Part shown: positions 43,454 to 50,995 of the stretch, one piece after another
Layout of the letters: every line of letters begins with the position of its first letter
How positions within the stretch are numbered: the stretch's first letter is position 1
NCBI RefSeq assembly: GCF_046025915.1
Contig: NZ_JAQQFR010000006.1
Location: 62,001-126,000 of the forward strand
Direction of reading: 5' to 3'
DNA length: 64,000 nucleotides
Source of the DNA: Herbaspirillum rhizosphaerae_A
GTDB lineage: Bacteria > Pseudomonadota > Gammaproteobacteria > Burkholderiales > Burkholderiaceae_D
The notes under the pieces: model-generated
Database searches by the model: none
What the model saw: only the letters and a program-made list of their open reading frames with translations
What the model was told of the DNA's origin: nothing
Program-made: the position numbers and the translations under genes

Positions 43454-44329
43454 TCAGCTCGGAGAATACGACAGCCGCACGTAAATCGGTGCAAAGGCTT
43501 CGGCCTGGGTGATCTCGATCAGCGTTTCCTTGGCCAGTTCGAGCAGGGCGATGAAGTTGACCACGACCACCGGTACGCCGCGCATCGGGTCGAACAAGTC
43601 GGCGAACTCGACAAAGCGCGCCGATTGCAGACGACGCAGAATACCGGTCATGTGCTCGCGCACCGACAGTTCTTCACGGCTGATGTGATGGTGGGCAGTC
43701 AGTTTTGCACGACGCATGATGTCGGCCCAGACAGACTGGAGATCGTCGAGATTGACGTCCGGCCAGCGGGTCACCACGGTTTGTTCGACATACACCTGAG
43801 TGCGCACATAATCGCGGCCGACTTGCGGCAGCGAGTCGAGTTCTTGCGCAGCCAGTTTCATTTGCTCGTACTCAAGCAGGCGGCGCACCAGCTCGGCGCG
43901 TGGATCTTCCGCCTCATCGCCGGTGTCGGCCTTCTTAACCGGCAGCAGCATGCGCGATTTGATCTCGATCAACATCGCTGCCATGAGCAGGTATTCTGCG
44001 GCCAGTTCGAGGTTGTGCTTGCGGATCTGTTCCACGTATTCCAGATATTGCAGGGTCACCTGCGCCATCGGGATGTCGAGAATATTGAAGTTTTGCTTGC
44101 GGATCAGATACAGCAACAGATCCAGCGGACCCTGGAACGCTTCCAGGAACACTTCGAGTGCATCGGGGGGGATGTACAGGTCTGTCGGCAGCTTGAACAG
44201 CGGCTCGCCGTACAGCTTGGCGAAAGCAACGCCATCGACCACATCCGGCGTCGTGTCCGGCTGGCCCGCTACCGTTAGTTCTGCTGCGTCGGAGGATTGA
44301 TTACCTTGACTCCCGGCGTTTTCGATCAT
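43454..44329 (-). CDS. scpA: Segregation and condensation protein A
   Basis: A 291-residue kleisin that bridges the SMC heads and binds ScpB in chromosome organisation. The N-terminal kleisin segment FQGPLDLLLYLIRKQNFNILDI and the C-terminal winged-helix portion ending LIEITQAEAFAPIYV are both present. An extra N-terminal 45 residues precede the conserved domain. ScpB is not next to it. It lies nine bases after a DUF3460 gene and upstream of panC, a gene order common in Burkholderiales. Confidence 0.94.
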   Translation of the reverse strand: MIENAGSQGNQSSDAAELTVAGQPDTTPDVVDGVAFAKLYGEPLFKLPTDLYIPPDALEVFLEAFQGPLDLLLYLIRKQNFNILDIPMAQVTLQYLEYVEQIRKHNLELAAEYLLMAAMLIEIKSRMLLPVKKADTGDEAEDPRAELVRRLLEYEQMKLAAQELDSLPQVGRDYVRTQVYVEQTVVTRWPDVNLDDLQSVWADIMRRAKLTAHHHISREELSVREHMTGILRRLQSARFVEFADLFDPMRGVPVVVVNFIALLELAKETLIEITQAEAFAPIYVRLSYSPS

Positions 44330-44338
44330 GCTGACGAA

Positions 44339-44545
44339 TTAGTGATTTTGATAGACGTAAGGCTGTTGCTGGACGCGGGATTCTTTTTCGCGTGCGGTCT
44401 TGTCCAGATCCAACGGAGCCTTGTCCCACAGCAGGGCGCGGCCGGCGCGTTGTTGCTCTTCCAGTTTCGGATTCTTTTCCTTGAGTTCGGCGATGAATTT
44501 AGTCGCTTCGGATTCGTAGGATTTGAAAAGTTTGAAGAGTGGCAT
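44339..44545 (-). CDS. DUF3460 family protein
   Basis: A 68-residue hydrophilic protein of the DUF3460 family, known mainly from betaproteobacteria and of unknown function. It reads SYESEATKFIAELKEKNPKL with a conserved LLWDK core and a basic, glutamine-rich end. It precedes scpA by nine bases and is first of the leftward DUF3460-scpA-panC-btuF unit. No signal peptide or membrane segment. Confidence 0.85.
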   Translation of the reverse strand: MPLFKLFKSYESEATKFIAELKEKNPKLEEQQRAGRALLWDKAPLDLDKTAREKESRVQQQPYVYQNH

Positions 44546-44629
44546 GATTTTTCCTGAAATTCTTATTAACTGGGTAATAGGCGCTATTCTACCCTGTCTT
44601 GAAGCCCTAATAGGATGACAGGCGCAAAG

Positions 44630-45142
44630 ATGGCAACGATGAGAAACAGGGTATTGGCGTGGTGCATGGCCGCTTGCGCGGCGCTGCTGGCGCTGGGATG
44701 TGATCGCAATGGCAATCCCATACAGGAGTTTGGCTTGGATAAGTTGAATAAAGGTGTCTCGACCGAGGCGGACGTACGTGGCGTCATGGGACAGCCCGAC
44801 AGCGTGCGCGAGGAGAGCGGTGAACGGATTTTGGAATACCCGAAAGGGCCGCAGGGAGTCCGCACCTGGATGTTCCGTATCAGCGCTGATGGAAAATTAT
44901 CAGATTATCAACAGGTGTTGACGGACGAAAACTTCGATAAGGTGCAAAAGGGCATGACCCGCGACGAAGTGCGCAACATGCTCGGCCGTCCACGCACCGT
45001 GGTGCCGTTTTCCCGCAAGCAGGAGGAAGTGTGGGACTGGAAATACCTGCACGTCCACGAAGAGCGCTTGTTCAATGTCCATTTCGACATGCAGACCGGC
45101 AAGGTCGTGCGGATGTCGATTTCAGAGATTTCCGGGCACTGA
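44630..45142 (+). CDS. BamE/SmpA-like lipoprotein with duplicated domain
   Basis: A predicted lipoprotein of about 170 residues. The signal ends in a lipobox LLALGC. Two BamE/SmpA-like repeats follow: LNKGVSTEADVRGVMGQPD in the first half and VQKGMTRDEVRNMLGRP in the second, each with the G-hydroxy-x-x-x-V-x-x-x-hydrophobic-G-x-P pattern. BamE supports outer-membrane protein assembly; a double copy is different from BamE itself, so the role is open. Three in-frame ATGs (44615, 44630, 44639) are possible; 44630 has a weak AGG at suitable distance. It is divergent from DUF3460-scpA. Confidence 0.8.
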   Translation: MATMRNRVLAWCMAACAALLALGCDRNGNPIQEFGLDKLNKGVSTEADVRGVMGQPDSVREESGERILEYPKGPQGVRTWMFRISADGKLSDYQQVLTDENFDKVQKGMTRDEVRNMLGRPRTVVPFSRKQEEVWDWKYLHVHEERLFNVHFDMQTGKVVRMSISEISGH

Positions 45143-45173
45143 TCATACGGATCAAGTTCGCATGCCCGGGCAA

Positions 45174-46874
45174 TCAGGGCGGATGCGAGTAATCGCCGAA
45201 TTCCTGCCGGGCTTGCACCACCACCGGATCGTCGCCGATGTTCATACGGCTTTTACGTAGCATGCCTGCCTCGTCCAGCACTGCATAGGCGGTCGAGCAA
45301 AACAGCGAATGCATCCGGCGCATGTCGCTGATCAGATCCAGATGCAGCGAGCTGGTTTCGATGCTTTGCTGGGTCTCACCAGCCAGGCGAATAAGATGAG
45401 TCTTTGAATAAGCGCGTTCGAGATCGCGGAAAGCTTCTTTCTCGACCAACAGTTTTTGCGCGCTCTTCAGGTCGCCATCAAGGAAGACGGACAGGCCCAA
45501 CTGCAAGCTCGCCACCAGACGCGTGTGCATTTCGCAGACTTCCGTCATGCCGGCGTCGGAGAAGGTGCGTTGTGGCGCGATCTTCTTGCTCTCAATTCCC
45601 TTGACGATACGTTCGATGATGTCGCCGGCCTGTTCCAGATTGATGGTCAGCGTGACGATATCGGTCCAGCGGCGCACTTCCTTGTCGTTCAGCTCTTCAC
45701 GCGACACCCGTGCCAGATACATCTTCACAGCCGTGTAGAGTTTGTCGACGTCGTCGTCAAGTTTGCGGATTTGCTGTGCACGCAATTGATCATTGTTGCG
45801 GATGACGGGCAGCAAGCTCAGCAGCATCTTTTCAATCAGATCGCCAATACGCAGCACTTCACGCGACGCGTTTGCCAGGGCGAGCGATGGTGTATCGATG
45901 GCAGCCGGATCAAGATGACGCGCGGCGATGGTAGCGTCGTCGTCCTTATGCAACTCCGGTAGCAGACGCGTACAAAGACGCGCCATCGGATCGACCAGCG
46001 GTAACAGCAGTCCGCAACGCACGGTGTTGTAAATCACGTGGAAAGCGACCACGCCGAAGCGCAAGTCTTTGGTCAGCAGACTGATCCATACTTCCAGATA
46101 ATTGATGAAGGGCAGCACCACGATCGCGCCGGAGAGCCGGAACAGCATGCTGCCCAGCGCCACACGTCGCCCGGCCACATTCTGGCTGGCTGCCGTCAGC
46201 AAGGCCAGGATGCCGCTGCCCAGATTGGCGCCGATGACCAGGCACAACGCCACCTTCAGCGAAATGATGCCGGATGTCGCCAATGTCGCTGCCAGCAGCA
46301 CTGCGGCAAGGCTGGAGTAGGTCAGCATGGCAAACACGGCGCCGATCAGCGCATCAAGAATGATGTCGCCGGTCAGCGTCGAGAACAGCACCTTGATGCC
46401 CGCGCCCTGGATCATCGGACGCGTCGCGGCAGTGATCATTTCCAGCGCCAGCAGGATCAGGCCAAGACCGATCACGGCGCGCGCCATACGTCCGATCGAG
46501 GTGTGACGGCGCGACAGATACACCACCACACCACCGAAAATCAGCAGTGGAGAAATCCACGACAAATCGAAACTCAACACGCCCGTCATCAACGCCGTGC
46601 CGACATCCGCACCGAGCATGATCGTCAGTGCTGGTGTCAGGCTGACCAATCCTTGCGCAACAAAAGAGCAGACGATCACGGCGGTAGCATTACTGCTCTG
46701 CACCAGGCTTGTCACGCCGACGCCGGCCAGGAAGGCTAGGCTGCGGCGTTTGATACTGGTGCTCAGGATGCGGCGTAGCTGCGCGCCGTACACGCGCAGC
46801 ACGTCGGTGCGCACGATGTGGGTGCCCCAGACCAGCAAGGCCAATGCAGAGAGCAGGTTGAGTAAGGTGGTCAT
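45174..46874 (-). CDS. Na/Pi cotransporter family protein with PhoU-like domain
   Basis: A 566-residue membrane protein. Two Na/Pi-cotransporter repeats fill the first 300 residues, with the paired Q-S-S type motifs (VTSLVQSSNATAVIVCSFVAQG and the related second copy near LTYSSLAAVLLAATLATSG), and a helical PhoU-like domain covers about 330-550. Such proteins (NptA/YjbB type) carry phosphate, often outward. Its ATG overlaps the stop of the HAD-phosphatase gene by four bases, so it is the last gene of the sorC-glpD-HAD operon. Phosphate release and transport may be linked there; that is inference. Confidence 0.88.
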   Translation of the reverse strand: MTTLLNLLSALALLVWGTHIVRTDVLRVYGAQLRRILSTSIKRRSLAFLAGVGVTSLVQSSNATAVIVCSFVAQGLVSLTPALTIMLGADVGTALMTGVLSFDLSWISPLLIFGGVVVYLSRRHTSIGRMARAVIGLGLILLALEMITAATRPMIQGAGIKVLFSTLTGDIILDALIGAVFAMLTYSSLAAVLLAATLATSGIISLKVALCLVIGANLGSGILALLTAASQNVAGRRVALGSMLFRLSGAIVVLPFINYLEVWISLLTKDLRFGVVAFHVIYNTVRCGLLLPLVDPMARLCTRLLPELHKDDDATIAARHLDPAAIDTPSLALANASREVLRIGDLIEKMLLSLLPVIRNNDQLRAQQIRKLDDDVDKLYTAVKMYLARVSREELNDKEVRRWTDIVTLTINLEQAGDIIERIVKGIESKKIAPQRTFSDAGMTEVCEMHTRLVASLQLGLSVFLDGDLKSAQKLLVEKEAFRDLERAYSKTHLIRLAGETQQSIETSSLHLDLISDMRRMHSLFCSTAYAVLDEAGMLRKSRMNIGDDPVVVQARQEFGDYSHPP

Positions 46875-47668
46875 GGCTCCAGCAAATGTTGAGTCAGTTC
46901 GGCAAATCCGGCACCGCTGGGTTGGTGCGTGATGAAGCGAGGCGGATGCGGCAGTCGGTCGGCAAAATCAAGCACGTTGGCCACGCCCACTGAAAGCGGG
47001 AAATAGGCGAACATTGGCGCATCGTTGGGCGAGTCACCCGCGAACACGCAACGATGGCGTTCGGTGTCGTCGTCCAGATTGATGTCGTAGCGCTCCTGCA
47101 TCATCAGGCGCGCCATGCTGAGTTTGTCGTAATCGCCGAACCAGCCATTGACGTGAATCGAGCTGATTTTGGCAGTCATGCCAGCATCTTCCATAATCCT
47201 TACGATGCAATCGATTACATCAAGTTCCAAAGGAGGGACGTCTTCGCAGAAATCAATGGCCAAATCGTACTGGCGGCAGAACTGGTCCGAAGCGACCGCG
47301 CAGCCCGGGACTTCGCGCAGAATTTTTTCGCGCACTGCAGCAAGGCGCGCCGTATTTTCGCGCCGGATGTTTTCTTCCAGCAGATGGCGCGTATGCAGCT
47401 TGCCGGTTATGTTGTCGTGCCACATATACAGTGCGCCGTTCTCGCCGATGACGCCGTCAACCGGCCACATGCGCGCGATGTGATCGCACCATCCCGCAGG
47501 ACGTCCGGTCACGGGGATGACACGCAGACCGCTGCGTTGCAACGACTCCAGCGCCTCATACGCCTGGGCGCTGAGCTTGCCGTCTGTGGTGAGCGTGTCG
47601 TCGATGTCGGTAAAGACCGTCCGGACTTCTCTGGCTTGCGTACGCGGCAATTGACTCAAAGGTTGCAT
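46871..47668 (-). CDS. HAD-family (IIB) phosphatase
   Basis: A 265-residue HAD hydrolase of the Cof/sucrose-phosphatase type. Motif I is FTDIDDTLTTDG with nucleophile Asp21 and acid/base Asp23, motif II is PVTGRPAG, and motif IV is FAGDSPNDAPMF; a cap domain lies between II and III (about 90-200). It presumably removes phosphate from a sugar- or polyol-phosphate. It lies one base after glpD and four bases inside the Na/Pi gene, so it is translated as part of one operon. Glycerol 3-phosphate or a related compound is a plausible but unproven substrate. Confidence 0.87.
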   Translation of the reverse strand: MQPLSQLPRTQAREVRTVFTDIDDTLTTDGKLSAQAYEALESLQRSGLRVIPVTGRPAGWCDHIARMWPVDGVIGENGALYMWHDNITGKLHTRHLLEENIRRENTARLAAVREKILREVPGCAVASDQFCRQYDLAIDFCEDVPPLELDVIDCIVRIMEDAGMTAKISSIHVNGWFGDYDKLSMARLMMQERYDINLDDDTERHRCVFAGDSPNDAPMFAYFPLSVGVANVLDFADRLPHPPRFITHQPSGAGFAELTQHLLEP

Positions 47669-47669
47669 G

Positions 47670-49208
47670 TCAGCTCCGGCGCGCGCAGCGTTCGTTGAAC
47701 CAGACGGAAAATTCGGCGCGCTGTTGCTCGGTCATGTGCAGGCCACACTTGGTGCGGCGCCACAGGACATCGTCCGGCTGATAAGCCCACTCATGCGTGA
47801 TCAGATAGTCGACTTCGCGCTGCACCAGTCCACCACCAAAATCGAGGCCGAGTTCGGCCGGCGTTTGTGCCTCTTTCAGGATCACATGCGCGTTGCGTCC
47901 GTGGCGGCCGAAGAGGCGTGTCAGGAAATGCGTGTCGAGCTGGGCGTACTTCTTTTTCAGGTAATCCAGTTCCTGCGCACGGTCGGCGCGCTTGAACTTG
48001 CCGCCGGGAAGGGCTTCCTGATTGCTCCACGAACCGCGGCGCGTCTTGGTCCAGGGGGCCAGCTTTTCCAAGACCGATTCAGCGAGGCGACGATAAGTTG
48101 TGATCTTGCCGCCGTAGACGGACACACAAGGCGTGTTCTCTGCGTCTTGCAACACCAAGGTGTAATCGCGCGTGACGGCCGAGGGGTTGTCTGACTCGTC
48201 GTCGAATAACGGACGCACGCCGGCATAGCGCCAGACGATGTCGGCGTTGCCGATTGGTTTGGCAAGATACTGGTTGACGGCGCGCAGCAGGTAGGCTTCT
48301 TCTTCCGTGCTGATCTTGGCGCCGTTGTCCATATTTTCTTGCGGGACGTCGGTGGTGCCGATCAGCGTGAATTTGTCTTCGTATGGAATCATGAAGACGA
48401 TGCGCTTGTCGTCATTTTGCAGAATGTAGGCATGTTCGCCTTCAAACAGGCGCGGCACGATGATATGGCTGCCACGCACCAGCTTGACTGCGGCATGCTT
48501 GCTGCCTTGTGAAGAAGGATTGAGCAATTGATCCATCTTCGCAACCCACGGACCGGCGGTATTGACGATGGCGCGCGCGGTGACACTTTGGCGGGCACCG
48601 CTGATGCTGTTTTCCAGTTCGCATTGCCAGACACCGTTATTGCGTTTGGCACCGGCCAGGCGGGTGCGGGCAAAGATGTCCGCGCCATGCTCCTGCGCGC
48701 TTTGCAAATTCAGAATCACCAGGCGGGCATCGTCGACCCAGGCGTCGGAATAAGCGAAGCCACGGGTGATGTCGGCGCGCAGGCCGCTGGGTGCACCCAT
48801 ACGGTCGAGCCCGATGCTTTGCGAATGCGGCAGCGTGATTCGGCCGCCTATATGGTCGTACATCCACAAGCCGAGACGGATCATCCAGCGTGGGCGCAGG
48901 CCTTTGACGTGCGGCATGACAAAGCGCAGTGGCCACGCAATGTGAGGTGCGATGTTGAGCAGGTGTTCACGCTCGGCCAGCGCTTCGGCGACCAGGCGGA
49001 ATTCGTAATATTCAAGATAGCGCAGGCCGCCGTGAATCAGCTTGGTGCTGGCTGAGGAGGTGGCGCCGGCGAAATCGTTCTGTTCGCACAAGGCGACTTT
49101 GAGGCCACGACCGGCAGCGTCGCGCGCCACACCGGCGCCATTGATGCCGCCGCCGATGATGAGGAGATCGTAGGTTTCCGAACTGGCTATAGGAGTCAGT
49201 GAGGTCAT
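47670..49208 (-). CDS. glpD: FAD-dependent glycerol-3-phosphate dehydrogenase
   Basis: A 512-residue membrane-associated flavoenzyme oxidising glycerol 3-phosphate to dihydroxyacetone phosphate and passing electrons to quinone. The FAD site is DLLIIGGGINGAGVARDAAG near residue 15-35, then TSSASTKLIHGGLRYLEYYEF and the C-terminal GlpD domain with VYGGKITTYRRLAE. Length fits aerobic GlpD. It overlaps the SorC-type regulator gene by four bases upstream and precedes the HAD gene by one base, an unusually tight unit. No glpK or glpF is in the window. Confidence 0.95.
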   Translation of the reverse strand: MTSLTPIASSETYDLLIIGGGINGAGVARDAAGRGLKVALCEQNDFAGATSSASTKLIHGGLRYLEYYEFRLVAEALAEREHLLNIAPHIAWPLRFVMPHVKGLRPRWMIRLGLWMYDHIGGRITLPHSQSIGLDRMGAPSGLRADITRGFAYSDAWVDDARLVILNLQSAQEHGADIFARTRLAGAKRNNGVWQCELENSISGARQSVTARAIVNTAGPWVAKMDQLLNPSSQGSKHAAVKLVRGSHIIVPRLFEGEHAYILQNDDKRIVFMIPYEDKFTLIGTTDVPQENMDNGAKISTEEEAYLLRAVNQYLAKPIGNADIVWRYAGVRPLFDDESDNPSAVTRDYTLVLQDAENTPCVSVYGGKITTYRRLAESVLEKLAPWTKTRRGSWSNQEALPGGKFKRADRAQELDYLKKKYAQLDTHFLTRLFGRHGRNAHVILKEAQTPAELGLDFGGGLVQREVDYLITHEWAYQPDDVLWRRTKCGLHMTEQQRAEFSVWFNERCARRS

Positions 49209-50251
49209 TGCTTTGCTCGCTTGCGGTTGGTTTTGTTGTTTGGTGCGGTGTTGGTTGCTGTATCTGTTGCCACTGCTTCTTCTTGCTGTTCCAGTTCTTC
49301 CACCAGCAATCTGGCGGTCGGTTCATCAATCACCAGCTCGTTGATGTAGCCACCCTGCAGCGCTGCGCGCAGGCCGGGAATCTTGCCCTTGCCGCACACC
49401 ACGCAGATGGAGTGAGGCGCACGCTGGAAGCGATCCAGATCCGGGCCGCTGCTGCGCGCGTTCAACGCGACGTCTTTCCAACTGCCGTCTTCGCGGAAGA
49501 ATACTGTCGCGATGTCGCCAATCACGCCATCCTTCAGAATGTCTTGCTGGTCCTGCTTGTCGAGGTAGCCGCCGGTGTGGATGTGGCTGCCGGTTTCTGC
49601 GGCGCCGATACTGAAGAGCAAAATTGAGGCGCTGCTTTGCAAGGTGCGGATGGCTTTGATGCTGCGTTCGCGCCAGAGGGCGTTCCGCGTGTCGGCGTAG
49701 TCGAAAAAGGCCGGCACAGGAAAGCTATGCGCCTGCGCGCCGTAATTCTGTGCGAAGCGAGAGACGATGGATTCGCCGAAGGTGTTGACGATGTTGGCGC
49801 CGGCGCCAGAGCCGTTCAATTGAACCACTGCGACACCGTGCACATGTTTTGGCACCAGATTGTCTGCGATGGCGGCGACGGTATTACCCCAGGCCAGGCC
49901 GATGACGGTCGACGGCAAAACCAGCGAATTCAGATAGGCCGCTGTATGTGCGGCAACGCGTTGCATGCTTTCACGTTCGTTGGCCGAGACCGGAACAGGC
50001 ACGACCTGGATCGAGCGCAGTGCATAGTGTTTCTTTATCGCCGCTTCCAGATTGCCTGACAACTCCAGCGGATCATGTACGCGGATTTCGACCAGACCGT
50101 TTTCCATGGCGTAGGACAGCAGCCGCGACACGGTGGCGCGCGAGGTGCCCATCTCTTCCGCGATGGCGGCTGTTGTCATGTTCTGGAAGTAATACAGGCG
50201 TGCTACGCGAACGGCGGAATGCGCGATGCTCTGACGATCTGCTGTTGCCAT
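49205..50251 (-). CDS. SorC-family sugar-binding transcriptional regulator
   Basis: A 348-residue regulator with an N-terminal helix-turn-helix (about 12-55; ARLYYFQNMTTAAIAEEMG then TSRATVSRLL) and a SorC effector domain (about 60-320) with VIGLAWGNTVAAIADNL and GAAETGSHIHTGGYL. SorC proteins respond to phosphorylated sugars or polyols. A Lys/Arg/Asn-rich tail follows. The stop overlaps the glpD start by four bases, so regulator and dehydrogenase are made from one message, giving autoregulation if the dyad at 50265-50293 is its operator. Confidence 0.9.
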   Translation of the reverse strand: MATADRQSIAHSAVRVARLYYFQNMTTAAIAEEMGTSRATVSRLLSYAMENGLVEIRVHDPLELSGNLEAAIKKHYALRSIQVVPVPVSANERESMQRVAAHTAAYLNSLVLPSTVIGLAWGNTVAAIADNLVPKHVHGVAVVQLNGSGAGANIVNTFGESIVSRFAQNYGAQAHSFPVPAFFDYADTRNALWRERSIKAIRTLQSSASILLFSIGAAETGSHIHTGGYLDKQDQQDILKDGVIGDIATVFFREDGSWKDVALNARSSGPDLDRFQRAPHSICVVCGKGKIPGLRAALQGGYINELVIDEPTARLLVEELEQQEEAVATDTATNTAPNNKTNRKRAKQ

Positions 50252-50264
50252 ATTTTCAATTTGG

Positions 50265-50293
50265 ACAAATGATCATTGATGTTGAACGTTTGT
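50265..50293. promoter_or_regulatory. Inverted repeat upstream of the SorC-type gene
   Basis: ACAAATGATCA at 50265-50275 and TGAACGTTTGT at 50283-50293 match as a dyad in nine of eleven positions with a seven-base spacer, 14-42 bp before the regulator start. The place and size suit an autoregulatory SorC operator. Confidence 0.5.
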
Positions 50294-50421
50294 ACAATAA
50301 TCCAACTTCCAGGAGAAATCAAGCAGCGAACGCAGCCGGGTGTCGCATCTCTACGTGACGAGCGATGTCAACGATGACATGGGGAAACGGAATGTGGATG
50401 CAGGCGGATGCATTCAGACGT

Positions 50422-50465
50422 AAAAAAACCGTTGTCTGCCGGCAGATGCCGGTCGACAACGGTTT
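50422..50465 (-). terminator. Terminator after the GNAT gene
   Basis: On the minus strand AAACCGTTGTC pairs with GACAACGGTTT around an 18-base loop that contains its own small stem, followed by a run of T. It ends the metG-GNAT transcript. Confidence 0.85.
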
Positions 50466-50488
50466 AGAGGCGCGTCTGATTCAGGGAA

Positions 50489-50977
50489 TCAGTTGCGCAG
50501 CCAGCGACGCATCACGATAGGAGAAGGTTCCATCGGATTGGCGCGGGTGTATTCCAGTTCCGGGGCGATTTCAAAACCGAAGGCGGCGTAGACGTCGAGC
50601 AATTGTTCCTGGTCGGTTCTGACTGCCAGGCGGAGTTCACCGATGTCGGCGGCCAGCGCACGGTGGATCAAGGCTTCCATCAAGTGCTGCGACAGGCGCT
50701 CGCCGCGATAGCTCGGCAAGATGCCCATGCGGAGGATTTCCCAAACGTCGAGTTCGGTATCCAGCGGCAGCCAACGCACCGATCCCGCCGGGGTGTTGTC
50801 GCGCAGCAGTACAAAACCGCCGCCACGCTGCAAGTCTTCGGCAACGCGTTTCGGATCTTCTCGGTGGCCGCTGGAGCTTGGTGCCACCTTATTGGCCCAG
50901 CTGCCACGCGTGATTTCCGCGATCAGCTCGGCGTCGTCGACGGTCGCTTCACGAATCAAAAGGTCAATGTCTGCCAT
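50489..50977 (-). CDS. GNAT-family N-acetyltransferase
   Basis: A 162-residue acetyltransferase. The N-terminus IREATVDDAELIAEITRGSW is the standard GNAT beginning and GILPSYRGERLSQHLMEALI is the acetyl-CoA pyrophosphate loop with the R-x-x-R-x pattern. Substrate unknown. It begins 18 bp after metG on the same strand and ends at a strong terminator, so it is most likely expressed with metG. The C-terminus is a short basic stretch. Confidence 0.87.
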   Translation of the reverse strand: MADIDLLIREATVDDAELIAEITRGSWANKVAPSSSGHREDPKRVAEDLQRGGGFVLLRDNTPAGSVRWLPLDTELDVWEILRMGILPSYRGERLSQHLMEALIHRALAADIGELRLAVRTDQEQLLDVYAAFGFEIAPELEYTRANPMEPSPIVMRRWLRN

Positions 50978-50995
50978 GGAGTGCGATAGTCAGGA

